Assembly (NCBI RefSeq): GCF_003434305.1
Contig: NZ_QKKX01000001.1
Location: 62,001 to 126,000, forward strand
Origin: Micromonospora sp. MW-13
GTDB lineage: Bacteria; Actinomycetota; Actinomycetes; Mycobacteriales; Micromonosporaceae
DNA length: 64,000 nucleotides
Direction of reading: 5' to 3'
Shown: positions 9,963 through 17,996 of the stretch, piece by piece
Position numbering within the stretch: the stretch's first letter is position 1
How the letters are laid out: the number at the start of each line of letters is the position of its first letter
The notes under the pieces: generated by a model
The model's database searches: none
Seen by the model: the letters and a program-made list of their open reading frames with translations, nothing else
What the model was told of the DNA's origin: nothing
Position numbers and translations under genes: made by a program

Positions 9963-12877
9963 GCGCCCTCCCCGGTCCCCGCCGCGACGTCGGCCCTGTT
10001 GCCGGCCCCGGCCCCGCTTCGGGCTTCGTCCGCGGTGTCGGTCCCGCTTCCGGCCTTGGCCGCGGTGTCGGTCCCGCCTCCGGCCTTGGCCGCGGCGTCG
10101 GCCCCGCTTCCGGCCTTGGCCACGGCGTTGGCCCCGTTTTCGGAGTCGGTCCTGTTCGCCCCAGGGCCGGTCCCGGTTCCGGGAGCGGCCTCCGCCGAGG
10201 GCTCGGCGAACGGCACCAGGAGGATGCCCCGCTCCTCCGGGCCGTCCCAGAGCACGGCCCGGTCCCTGCGGGGACGCCACTGCACCGGGCGGCCGAACAC
10301 CGCCGCGAGCTGGGTCCCCGGCACACCCACCGCCACGACGGCAGCGAGCTTGTCGAGCTCGTCCTCGGCCTGGACGACCGCCGTGAACGGCGGCACCGTG
10401 CGCCACCAGCCGAGCAGATGTCGGCCGAGCGGCGGGCCCTCCCGCAGCAGGGTCCGCAGCCGGTCCGGCGGCAACTCCTCCGGGGCGGGTCCGTCGAGAC
10501 CGAAGACCACCAGGTAGCCAGGCTCGTCGACGTCCAGCGCGGCGAGCAGGCCCGGCAGCCCGACCCGGTCCACCCGGTGCTGGCCGGCGAGGTCGGTGGC
10601 GAGCGCATCGGCCACCCGGGCCGGATCGGCGCCGAGCGTGGCCACGATGAACCGTCCCGTGCCGGGCTGGTGGTGCGCGGCGACGCTGCGGGCCGCGGTC
10701 GCGAGCAGCGCGGCGGCCTCCGCCCCCGGGCCCAAGACGGCGATGTTGCGGCCGGCGGCCGGGCCGATCGGTACCGCCACCGTCGAGCGGGACAGATCCA
10801 CCGCACGGCCGAGCAGGGCGGCTGGGCCGCGGGCCCGGCCCGCGAAGGCGGCCCGGTAGCGGGGGTCGTTGCGCAGCAGCGGACGCGCCCAGCCGGCGAA
10901 GACGACCGGGGGCGCGGACCGCTCCGCCCGGCCCTCCCAGAGCCGGTGCCGCAGCTCCGCGATGCTCTCCGGAACCCCGTGCGGATCGGGGAACCGGACC
11001 ATCCGCTCGTGCCCCCGGATCGCGCCCCGGGGCCCGCCGAGCCCGCCCGCCGTGTTCACCACCGCGCTGCCCACCGGCAGGCCGGCGGCCGCGTCGTTGC
11101 TCGGCTCCAGCACCGGGCCGCCGCCGGCCAGCGCCACCCGCACCGGGAACTGCCCGAGCATCGAGTCGCGGGTCGTCGGCCCACCGGCGATCCCGAGGTC
11201 GCCCTCCCCGGCCAGGACCAGGTGGACGCCGTACGCCCGGCCCGTTCGTGCCAGGGTGTCCAACCGGGCCGCCGCCTCGGCGGCCAGCCGGTCCCGGTCG
11301 GCGAGGAGCAGCGGGAGATTGTCGATCACGCACACCACCCGGGGCAGGGACTGGTGCTCCCGCAGGGCGGTGAACCGCTGCCCGCCGGCACGCTGCCCGG
11401 CCTCCTCCCGGCGTCGGGCCTCGGCGGCCAGCTCGCCGAGGAGATCCAGGACGTACTCCCGGTCGGCGGCCATCCCCGCCGTACGGACCTGGGGCACCCA
11501 GGACCGGTCCCGCTCGGTCTGGAGGAACTCCGCGAACGACTCACCGTCGCCGAGGTCCGCCAGGTGCAGGACCAGCTCGTCCGGGCTGTACCGGGCGGAG
11601 AGACCGAGCAGCACGTTGGTGAGGAAGGCGGCCCGGCCTGCGGCGGATCGACCGCTGACCAGCCAGTGGGGCGTCAGCTCGGTGAAGCCGACAGTGACCG
11701 GCCGGCCGCCGGCGTCCCCGACCGTGGTGGCGATCCCGTCCGCCGAGCTGGCCGCCCACAGTGGCTCGTCCGGGTCGGGCAGCAGGTCGGCCAGGCTGAG
11801 CCGGGAGCCGGCCTCCACCTCCTCGGCGAGCCGCCGGCAGACGTCATCGACCAGTTCCGGGGGCGGATCGTCGTCGACGAAGACGGGCGAGTTGAGCCCC
11901 CCGGGCGGCTCCGCGCCCGGCCCGGCGAACGAGGTGCTGGGCGGGTCGCCCAACAGCGCGTACGCGTTGCGCACGGACAGCGGGGTGGCCTGCGGCAGGG
12001 GGGCGCGGGTCGCGTACGGGCCGGCCGGGGGCCAGCCCGCCACCACGAGGTGCAGCCCGGCGGCAGGGCCCTGCTCGGCCAGCGCCTCGATTCGGCCGAG
12101 GTCCGTCGGCCCGGTCAGCTCGGGTAGCGCGGCGACGACCAGCAGCAGCGTACGGTCGTGGCGGCGCGGTCGGCCGGTGCCCGGAGCCACCCACTGTTCC
12201 GCCTCGGTGAGCACCGCCCGCAGCCCGGCGACGTCCACCGCCGGCGGAGGCAGTAGCCCGGCGTCCGCGAGCGCCGCGAACGGCGCGAACGTGCCCGGGG
12301 GCGCTGCGGCCGGTCCGGCGCCGCCGTCCGCGCCGGTACGGAGCGCGTCGCCGGTGCGGGTGTCGGCGGCACGGAGCGCGGCGCCGGCACGGGGCGCATC
12401 GGCGGTGGGGACCGCGTCGACCGCGCGGACCAGCAGGCAGCCGGCCGGCGTCGCGGCGAGCAGCCGCAGCAGGACCGCCCGGAGCAGCCCGGCCACCCGC
12501 GGGTCACGGGCGTCGGTGTCGATCGCCAGGTGTCCGGTGCCGAGCAGCGGCACCAGCGCGGGGAAGCGCGCGTCCTCCAGCGGGGCGGCGGCACCGACCC
12601 GGACGAACGCCGGTGGCGCCTCGCCCGAGGGCGTCTCCGCGGCGACCGTCTCCAGCGGTGCCCCCGCCCAGCCGGGCGCCAGCAGGGCCGCCGCGCTGCG
12701 GAGTCGGTCCGCCAGCTCGTACTGCCGGCGCTGGTCGGCCGGCGCGGGCCGGGTCTCGTCCAGGACGCCGGCCGCCGCGGCGGCCGTCGCCTCCGCCCTC
12801 CGGTACAGGGCAGCGGCGCGGTTGGTGCGTGTCCTCGGACCGACCACCGCGTCCACCCCTCTTCCCGAGGCTGGCAA
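9959..12877 (-). CDS. FtsK/SpoIIIE-like protein with degenerate nucleotide-binding motifs
   Basis: About 970 residues. The layout recalls FtsK/EccC: a helical N-terminal region, then two RecA-like modules. The first (from about residue 405) keeps the surrounding sequence HWLVSGRSAAGRAAFLTNVL and RVVCVIDNLPLLL, but the P-loop Lys-Ser/Thr is Arg-Ala and the Walker B acidic pair is Asp-Asn. The second module has GPGAEAAALLATA in place of a P-loop. ATP hydrolysis is therefore doubtful. The C-terminus contains a decapeptide repeat. The longest reading starts at TTG 12877; a GTG at 12847 with AAGAGGGG 8 nt upstream has the better ribosome-binding site. There are no membrane segments of its own; it is coupled to the membrane protein downstream. 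Confidence 0.75.
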   Translation of the reverse strand: MPASGRGVDAVVGPRTRTNRAAALYRRAEATAAAAAGVLDETRPAPADQRRQYELADRLRSAAALLAPGWAGAPLETVAAETPSGEAPPAFVRVGAAAPLEDARFPALVPLLGTGHLAIDTDARDPRVAGLLRAVLLRLLAATPAGCLLVRAVDAVPTADAPRAGAALRAADTRTGDALRTGADGGAGPAAAPPGTFAPFAALADAGLLPPPAVDVAGLRAVLTEAEQWVAPGTGRPRRHDRTLLLVVAALPELTGPTDLGRIEALAEQGPAAGLHLVVAGWPPAGPYATRAPLPQATPLSVRNAYALLGDPPSTSFAGPGAEPPGGLNSPVFVDDDPPPELVDDVCRRLAEEVEAGSRLSLADLLPDPDEPLWAASSADGIATTVGDAGGRPVTVGFTELTPHWLVSGRSAAGRAAFLTNVLLGLSARYSPDELVLHLADLGDGESFAEFLQTERDRSWVPQVRTAGMAADREYVLDLLGELAAEARRREEAGQRAGGQRFTALREHQSLPRVVCVIDNLPLLLADRDRLAAEAAARLDTLARTGRAYGVHLVLAGEGDLGIAGGPTTRDSMLGQFPVRVALAGGGPVLEPSNDAAAGLPVGSAVVNTAGGLGGPRGAIRGHERMVRFPDPHGVPESIAELRHRLWEGRAERSAPPVVFAGWARPLLRNDPRYRAAFAGRARGPAALLGRAVDLSRSTVAVPIGPAAGRNIAVLGPGAEAAALLATAARSVAAHHQPGTGRFIVATLGADPARVADALATDLAGQHRVDRVGLPGLLAALDVDEPGYLVVFGLDGPAPEELPPDRLRTLLREGPPLGRHLLGWWRTVPPFTAVVQAEDELDKLAAVVAVGVPGTQLAAVFGRPVQWRPRRDRAVLWDGPEERGILLVPFAEPSAEAAPGTGTGPGANRTDSENGANAVAKAGSGADAAAKAGGGTDTAAKAGSGTDTADEARSGAGAGNRADVAAGTGEGA
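10011..10150 (-). repeat. 30-bp tandem repeat (four copies plus a partial) in the FtsK-like gene
   Basis: Copies begin at 10011, 10041, 10071 and 10101, with a decayed partial copy from 10131. Each is 30 bp, i.e. ten codons. The unit encodes variants of AKAGSGTDTA on the minus strand, forming a low-complexity Ala/Gly/Thr tail. Copies 2 to 4 are nearly identical and copy 1 is more diverged. A repeat whose period is a whole number of codons can change length without a frameshift. Confidence 0.85.
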
Positions 12878-13139
12878 CCCCTCCCCGCGCAGTGACCGTA
12901 TCCCAGGTCCGCGCCCTCCTCCGGGATGCGCCCCGGCGGTGCGTCCACGTGCCAGGTGATTACCGGCACGGCACTTCCCGGTGATGCGGGACGGTTCCTC
13001 GCCCGAGGGCTGACCGGTCCCTCATCCCGGGCGCGGCCACGCCCCCGTGCCCCGGCAATCGGGCGCAGCGGACCGGGTCGGTCGTGTCCCGGTCACGATC
13101 GGTGGCATCCGGGGCATTGGGTACGAGGCGTCCAGCCGA

Positions 13140-13145
13140 TAGCCT
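13140..13145 (+). promoter_or_regulatory. -10 box TAGCCT before the 13152 gene
   Basis: TAGCCT ends 6 nt before the GTG at 13152. A purine-rich AAGGG also lies in the gap but too near the start to be a normal ribosome-binding site, so a leaderless mRNA is likely. Confidence 0.45.
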
Positions 13146-13151
13146 CAAGGG

Positions 13152-13712
13152 GTGGAATCAGTGCAGCCCTCCGCCGGTTCCCAGGTCTCCCGCGTACCGG
13201 CGCAGCGGACCCCGCCGGAGCAACTGGCACCCCCGTCCGGGATGCCGGCGCCGGCCCGCCCGCCGCGTCGGTTGCGCACCTTCCTCACCGTGGTCGCCGG
13301 AGTGGTCGGCCTGCTCCTGCTCGGTGGCGTGGCGACCGCCTTCGTCCTGTACCAACGTGCCACCACCCCGGACCGCAGCGCACCCGACGTCGTGGTCGTC
13401 AATTATCTTCAGGCCCTGCTCGTCAAGCGTGACCAGAACCGAGCGACGCTCTTCACCTGCGGTGACCGAATGCCCGCGGTCGAGGCATTCCGGGACCAGA
13501 TCCTCGCCAAGGAGGAGGAGCTAAGTGTCTCAATATCAGTAAATATTGAGAATCTCGTAGTTTCTAAAAGCGGCTCGTCGAACGCGATTGTAGACGCGGT
13601 GATCAGGAGAAGCGCCCAGGTAGATGGAGTGCAGCAGAGTCTCACCGACAACTGGCGCTTCGAATTGTCCGAGCGGGAAGGATGGCGCGTTTGCTCCGCA
13701 CATCCCAGCTGA
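13152..13712 (+). CDS. Single-pass membrane protein of unknown function
   Basis: 186 residues: a Pro-rich cytoplasmic N-terminus of about 45 residues, one membrane helix (FLTVVAGVVGLLLLGGVATAF) and an extracellular domain of about 110 residues that recalls small NTF2-like or Mce-associated folds (VNYLQALLVKRDQNRATLFTC). The 3' half is unusually AT-rich for this genome, with codons such as AAT, ATA and AAA, and contains an inverted repeat at 13529-13550. The gene converges on the secretion-like operon with only 3 bp between the stop codons. Function not recognised. Confidence 0.7.
   Translation: MESVQPSAGSQVSRVPAQRTPPEQLAPPSGMPAPARPPRRLRTFLTVVAGVVGLLLLGGVATAFVLYQRATTPDRSAPDVVVVNYLQALLVKRDQNRATLFTCGDRMPAVEAFRDQILAKEEELSVSISVNIENLVVSKSGSSNAIVDAVIRRSAQVDGVQQSLTDNWRFELSEREGWRVCSAHPS
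13529..13550. repeat. AT-rich inverted repeat inside the 13152 gene
   Basis: CTCAATAT and ATATTGAG form a perfect 8-bp inverted repeat around a 6-nt loop. It is the most AT-rich spot seen in the first 15 kb and is embedded in coding sequence. It could be a protein-binding site, an Lsr2 nucleation point or chance. Confidence 0.6.
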
Positions 13713-13715
13713 CGG

Positions 13716-14315
13716 CTATTCGATCCAGAGCAGGTGGACTGGGACCTCCAGGGTTGTCGGGGCCTGCCCCCGCCAGGCCCAGCGGTACCATTCCAACTCG
13801 GGAGTGACCCGAACGCAGATGTCCCCGTCTGTGCCCGAGTAGGTCTCGGTCACCGCACGTAGGTCCCGTTGCTCGCCGGTGTCCGTGGCGTGCACGATCC
13901 GGCGTCCGGCGACGGCGCCAGCCTCGAACACAGGGGTCGGGGCACGGTGGGTCGGCGCGTCCAGGGACACCAGGTGGGCGTCGGATCCCTGAGACGCTCC
14001 GCCGCCCTGCCGGGTCCCGACGGTCTCCACCCAGACCCGCTCGACCGGCACGAGTGGGGCGAACACCTCGACCTGCTCGGACTCGGCGCGGTACCACTCC
14101 TGCTCCGAAATGACCGGTACGTATGTGCGGCTGTTCTGTACCACCCGCTCGTCGGCGCGCAGGTCGCCGCGCCAACCGAGGCCCGGTAGTCCGATCAGGA
14201 CCCGCCGGCCGCGCAGGTCGACCCGGGTGGTCGCGGGCACGATCTCGATCGGACGGGGGGGCAGCGGAGCCCAGTCGGGCTGGTCGGCGAAGGGGTCGGG
14301 GAAAGGCCCGGTCAT
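13716..14315 (-). CDS. Hypothetical protein, last gene of the T4SS-like operon
   Basis: 199 residues with no membrane segment or signal peptide. Tryptophans are spread through it (LGWRGDLRADERVVQNSRTYVPV, PELEWYRWAWRGQAP), suggesting a compact beta-rich fold. The gene starts 13 bp after the peptidase gene and is the last in the operon. I do not recognise the family. Position suggests an accessory part or effector-handling protein of the secretion-like apparatus; that is inference from context only. Confidence 0.65.
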   Translation of the reverse strand: MTGPFPDPFADQPDWAPLPPRPIEIVPATTRVDLRGRRVLIGLPGLGWRGDLRADERVVQNSRTYVPVISEQEWYRAESEQVEVFAPLVPVERVWVETVGTRQGGGASQGSDAHLVSLDAPTHRAPTPVFEAGAVAGRRIVHATDTGEQRDLRAVTETYSGTDGDICVRVTPELEWYRWAWRGQAPTTLEVPVHLLWIE

Positions 14316-14328
14316 GTGTCCCGGGGCC

Positions 14329-15480
14329 TCACGCCTTGCCGTTCAACGGCGCGCCCCGGTCCCGCATGAACGGCACCGGGTTGACGGCACCACGGCTGGA
14401 ACGGTCCCCGTCGAGGTGCACCTCGAAGTGCAGGTGTGGCCCGGAGGAGTTGCCGCTGGTGCCGACCTCTCCGATCACCTCGCCGGCCTTCACGAGTTGA
14501 CCGGGCACGACCCGGGGCTTGACGATCATGTGGCAGTACCGGGTGATGTAGCCGCCGGCGTGCAGCACGTCGACGAACCAGCCGCATCCACCCTTGCCTG
14601 GCCAACCGTCCACGTCGCAGCTCCGGCGACCACCGTGGTCGGGGTCGCAGCGGGCTACCAGGACCCGACCCGTGGCGGCGACACGGATCAGGGTGTGCTT
14701 CGGCGCGGCGATGTCCACACCGTTGTGACTGGGGCGACTCGCGGTCCGGAACCCGGACCCGACTCCACCGGGGATCGGCGCGGTCCAGCCCGAGGCGGCG
14801 ATCTGGCCCCGCGTGGCCGCGTTGCAGATGCTCTTCTCTGCCACCCGCACCGTGCGGGCCGCGCCTCCGGCGAGCGCGTCCACGATCTTGCTGGCCAGTT
14901 CCTCGTGCTTGGCGTAGGCGTCGGGGAAGGCGCTGACCTGTACCCGCTGGGCGGCCCGGGTGAGCGACATCTGCTCCCAGCCCGGGACCTTGACCAGCTT
15001 CTCGTAGAACTTCCGCGACGAGTAGGCCGGGTCCTGCAACTGCTGGGGGGAGCCCCAGCCCTGGCTGGGGCGTTGCTGGAAGAGGCCCACCGAATCGTGG
15101 TCGTTGCGGCTGCCGAGGTGCGGAAGGTTGCGCAGACCGGACTCCTGCATGGCGGTGGCGACCGCCACGACCCAACCGCGGGGCGAGACCTTCATGTCGG
15201 AGCCGACCTTGATGATGACCGCGGCGTTGCGGATCTGGCTGTCGCCGTACTGGGCGAACCGCGGCATCTTCCCGGACACGTTGACCTGGTGCGTCCGTCC
15301 GCACCCGGACCGGGTCTCGGGCGAGGAATCGTCCCCACTCCCGCTCAGCTCGGTAAGGAAGAACGCCGCCGAGCCGCCGGTGCAGCAGAGCAGCGTGAGG
15401 GCTGCGGTCAGCGCGGCGGCCAGAGCGCCGACGCGCAGCTGCAGGCGGCGCGGGGTTCCGCCTTCGATGTGATCGCTCAT
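14329..15480 (-). CDS. Bifunctional lytic transglycosylase-like / M23 metallopeptidase (VirB1-like)
   Basis: 383 residues, anchored by one N-terminal membrane helix (about 18-45). A lysozyme-like transglycosylase segment follows, with MQESGLRNLPHLGSRNDHDSVGLFQ, where the Glu of QESG is the expected acid. The C-terminal M23 peptidase domain has its zinc ligands in HNGVD (His252, Asp256) and HLHFE (His349, His351). Together they could cut both glycan and peptide bonds and open the wall for a secretion channel, as VirB1-like proteins do in conjugation systems. The start ATG overlaps the stop of the upstream gene (ATGA). Family assignment is firm; the secretion role rests on neighbours. Confidence 0.85.
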   Translation of the reverse strand: MSDHIEGGTPRRLQLRVGALAAALTAALTLLCCTGGSAAFFLTELSGSGDDSSPETRSGCGRTHQVNVSGKMPRFAQYGDSQIRNAAVIIKVGSDMKVSPRGWVVAVATAMQESGLRNLPHLGSRNDHDSVGLFQQRPSQGWGSPQQLQDPAYSSRKFYEKLVKVPGWEQMSLTRAAQRVQVSAFPDAYAKHEELASKIVDALAGGAARTVRVAEKSICNAATRGQIAASGWTAPIPGGVGSGFRTASRPSHNGVDIAAPKHTLIRVAATGRVLVARCDPDHGGRRSCDVDGWPGKGGCGWFVDVLHAGGYITRYCHMIVKPRVVPGQLVKAGEVIGEVGTSGNSSGPHLHFEVHLDGDRSSRGAVNPVPFMRDRGAPLNGKA

Positions 15481-16034
15481 GTCCGCTCCCAGTCCACGGC
15501 GTCGACCAGCCACTGCCCGTCCGGGGCCACGAGTTCCAGCCGCAGCCGCCCCGTGTCGAGCGGCACCAGCACTTCGACGAAGCTCTCCGTCCGGGGCCGG
15601 AGGCTCGACTCCCCGGTCGTTCGTTCCGCCGGGACCCCCGCCGGGTCGGCCCCGGCGAGTTCCTCGGTCAGTTCCGGCGTGGAGAGCGGGCGCAGGGCGG
15701 CATGCCAATCGTCGGCGCCGCCGCCGCGACCGCCGAGCCAGGCGGCGGTGAACCTGTCCGCGATCTGCTCAGGCGTTGGTGTTCCGGGACGGGTCACCGG
15801 TGACGGGGGCGTGGTGCTCCCGACCACGCCGTCGTCACCGGCGGTCGGGTCGACGGTGGTGATGGGCTCACTCGGTCGGTTGCTCAGCCCCGTCGTCGGG
15901 CCGGCTGAACCGGAGAACAGCTGGGCGGCTCCGAGCACGCCGACCACGAGGACGCCGATGGCCAACGCGATGCCCAGCCGGGACCGCAGCGCCCTCGTGA
16001 ACAGAAACTCGATCGCCCGTCGCACCACCCTCAC
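15477..16034 (-). CDS. Single-pass membrane protein, VirB8/TcpC-like candidate
   Basis: 185 residues. A short basic cytoplasmic N-terminus is followed by one membrane helix (LGIALAIGVLVVGVLGAAQLF), a Thr/Pro-rich linker, and a small extracellular domain with the spacing of NTF2-like folds (IADRFTAAWLG ... RLRLELVAPDGQWLVDAVDWERT). VirB8-like T4SS proteins have this topology, but sequence resemblance is weak, so the label is tentative. The GTG start overlaps the stop of the VirB6-like gene (GTGA), and its own stop overlaps the next ATG. It is locked into the operon on both sides. Confidence 0.6.
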   Translation of the reverse strand: MRVVRRAIEFLFTRALRSRLGIALAIGVLVVGVLGAAQLFSGSAGPTTGLSNRPSEPITTVDPTAGDDGVVGSTTPPSPVTRPGTPTPEQIADRFTAAWLGGRGGGADDWHAALRPLSTPELTEELAGADPAGVPAERTTGESSLRPRTESFVEVLVPLDTGRLRLELVAPDGQWLVDAVDWERT

Positions 16035-17995
16035 CGCGCCTCGGTGCGGATCCGCGGCGCGGTGGGCCGCGGTGTCGCCGGCTCGGTGGCACCGGGACGG
16101 TAGATGACGAAGGACGGGTTCTCCTCGGGGACGTCCGGCTCGGTCCAGGTCGCCGGCTGGCTCCTCCGGGGCCGGGGCGCGGCGGGACGCGCGGTGCCCC
16201 GCTGCTCGGGCGAGGTGGCCTCGTCAGGGTGATCGCGGCCGTCCGGTCGCTGCGGCTCGGTGGCGCCGATGCCGATGCTGGTGCCAGTGGCGACCGTGGC
16301 CTGGCTCGGGTCCTCGTGCCGGGCCTCCGGCCGGAGGGTGCTTGGCTGCAGCCCCACGCCTCGGCGGCGCGCCAGGGCCGGCTCGGTAGTGCCACCCGGC
16401 TCCGCCACGTCCAGTCGAGCAGCGGTACGCATGTCCCGGAAGAACCGCCGGTGCCAGGAGCCGGCCGAGCTGACCGCCTCGCTGCTGTCCTTGCCGCCGA
16501 GCTGGGTGATCCGCCGGTACGGGCGCAGCAACAGCCAGCCGACCACCCCGCAGAGCCAGACCAGTACCACCTGAAGCCAGCCGGGCAGGGTGGCGGTGCT
16601 CATGATCAGGTCCACGGCGAAGAGGTAGATGGCGGCCCCGGTGCCGAAGATGGCGATGTTGAACACCGCGGCGACGACGGCGTTGGCCAGCCGCCGCAGC
16701 CCGGCGCTGGCCGGACGCATCAGGCCGACGGTGCCCAGGATCGGGGCTGCGATCACCGCCCATCGGAAGATGAGGAAGCCCAGCAGGACCAGCAGCGAGG
16801 CGGTGAGGTCGAACATCGCGAAGAGCAGCGCGGCGAGCACGGCGATGAAGCCGGAACCGACCCGGTCCATGTCCCGGATGCCCTGAAGATACTCGTACGC
16901 CTCCGGGTCTTCGGTCCTGATCTGCTCGGCGACCTTCATCCACTGTTGCTTCTTGGCCTCGATCATCGCGGATCTCGTGGCGGGGTTCGCGCGGATGGAC
17001 TGGGCTTCCCCCCATGTCAGCGATCGTGCATCGTAAAGCGCTGGTCCGTACTTCTTGGCTGTCTCGCTGTCAGCAGACCCTAGGACGCCCCGGAGCCAAT
17101 TGCGGTACAGCATCGTTTCAGTGGCGGTGTCACTGGCGCGAATGGCCGGGGACCGAAGGTCTTTACACCGCTCAGGTGAGTCGATGCAGCGCCCTGGTGC
17201 CGGATCCTTTGCCTGAGGACCAACGGCGTCATGCACCACGCCCAGAGTGGTGATCAGTGTCCCATCCGCCAAGTTGGCGGACTTGACTGGCCAGGCAGCT
17301 AATGCCGTGACCGTGACCATCACCAGTAAAGCCCAGCCCGCTGTCGTCATCGCGTTGCTCATATCCGACTGGCGGGATCTCCAGAGGAGGTAGAGGCCAA
17401 CCACACAGAGTGTGATTATGCCGAATACACTGAACACCTTCTGGTAGACGGCTTTGGTGGCTTGGTCTACGAGCGGATCGGCCCATCCCCACATAGACCG
17501 AGGGTCCCAGGCCCTTTCTCGAAGGGCGTTTGATGCGCCGATGATCGCAGTAGCGATCATGAATTCGCCATTGGCGACGGTAGTGGTGAACTTGTAGTCC
17601 GGGTGAAGAACGGTGGAGACACAGCCGCCTGGTATGTCGTAGGTGGTGTAGTTGTAGCCACCGTATCCATAGAGGCTGTACTGGCCGATGACCCCACCTG
17701 ATGACTCCTTGGAAGGAGCGCTGGCAAACCAGCCAGCCAGGCCGGAGTCTGGTGCACTGGGTGTCGGCGCTTCCAGACACTGCGCGCGATCGGCCGCGAC
17801 ATTGTTTAGCTTGCCGACGCAGGCGCGGAAGTTGGCCTGCCATTCCTGGGTGGTGCACAGATCCGCCCGGGCCTGGGCCGTCGGCGGGGCGGCGTACGCC
17901 GGGCCGCCACCCACCACCGGCCAGGCGACGGTGGCCCCGGCGAGTACGCCGAGCGCGAGCAGGAACGCCGCTATCCGGGCCCGCACCCTCGCCAT
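16031..17995 (-). CDS. Polytopic VirB6/TrbL-like membrane protein
   Basis: 654 residues. A signal peptide (about 1-35, ending AYA-A) leads to a Cys-containing exported loop. Membrane helices follow near 186-206, 221-240, 377-422 (two), 432-460 and 470-490, and then a long Arg/Pro-rich cytoplasmic tail. Exported N-terminus, central helix bundle and charged tail match the TrbL/VirB6 inner-membrane channel component of Gram-positive conjugation systems. Bases about 16,900-17,850, encoding the first half, are clearly lower in GC than the surroundings. The ATG at 17995 is one base from the stop of the VirB4-like gene. Similarity is by topology, and stronger homology evidence is lacking. Confidence 0.7.
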   Translation of the reverse strand: MARVRARIAAFLLALGVLAGATVAWPVVGGGPAYAAPPTAQARADLCTTQEWQANFRACVGKLNNVAADRAQCLEAPTPSAPDSGLAGWFASAPSKESSGGVIGQYSLYGYGGYNYTTYDIPGGCVSTVLHPDYKFTTTVANGEFMIATAIIGASNALRERAWDPRSMWGWADPLVDQATKAVYQKVFSVFGIITLCVVGLYLLWRSRQSDMSNAMTTAGWALLVMVTVTALAAWPVKSANLADGTLITTLGVVHDAVGPQAKDPAPGRCIDSPERCKDLRSPAIRASDTATETMLYRNWLRGVLGSADSETAKKYGPALYDARSLTWGEAQSIRANPATRSAMIEAKKQQWMKVAEQIRTEDPEAYEYLQGIRDMDRVGSGFIAVLAALLFAMFDLTASLLVLLGFLIFRWAVIAAPILGTVGLMRPASAGLRRLANAVVAAVFNIAIFGTGAAIYLFAVDLIMSTATLPGWLQVVLVWLCGVVGWLLLRPYRRITQLGGKDSSEAVSSAGSWHRRFFRDMRTAARLDVAEPGGTTEPALARRRGVGLQPSTLRPEARHEDPSQATVATGTSIGIGATEPQRPDGRDHPDEATSPEQRGTARPAAPRPRRSQPATWTEPDVPEENPSFVIYRPGATEPATPRPTAPRIRTEAR

Positions 17996-17996
17996 G

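Noticed and set aside
9917..12127. 736-codon plus-strand frame over the FtsK-like gene
   Set aside because: Arg/Gly/Pro-rich shadow with no start signal; the minus-strand gene has recognisable domains.
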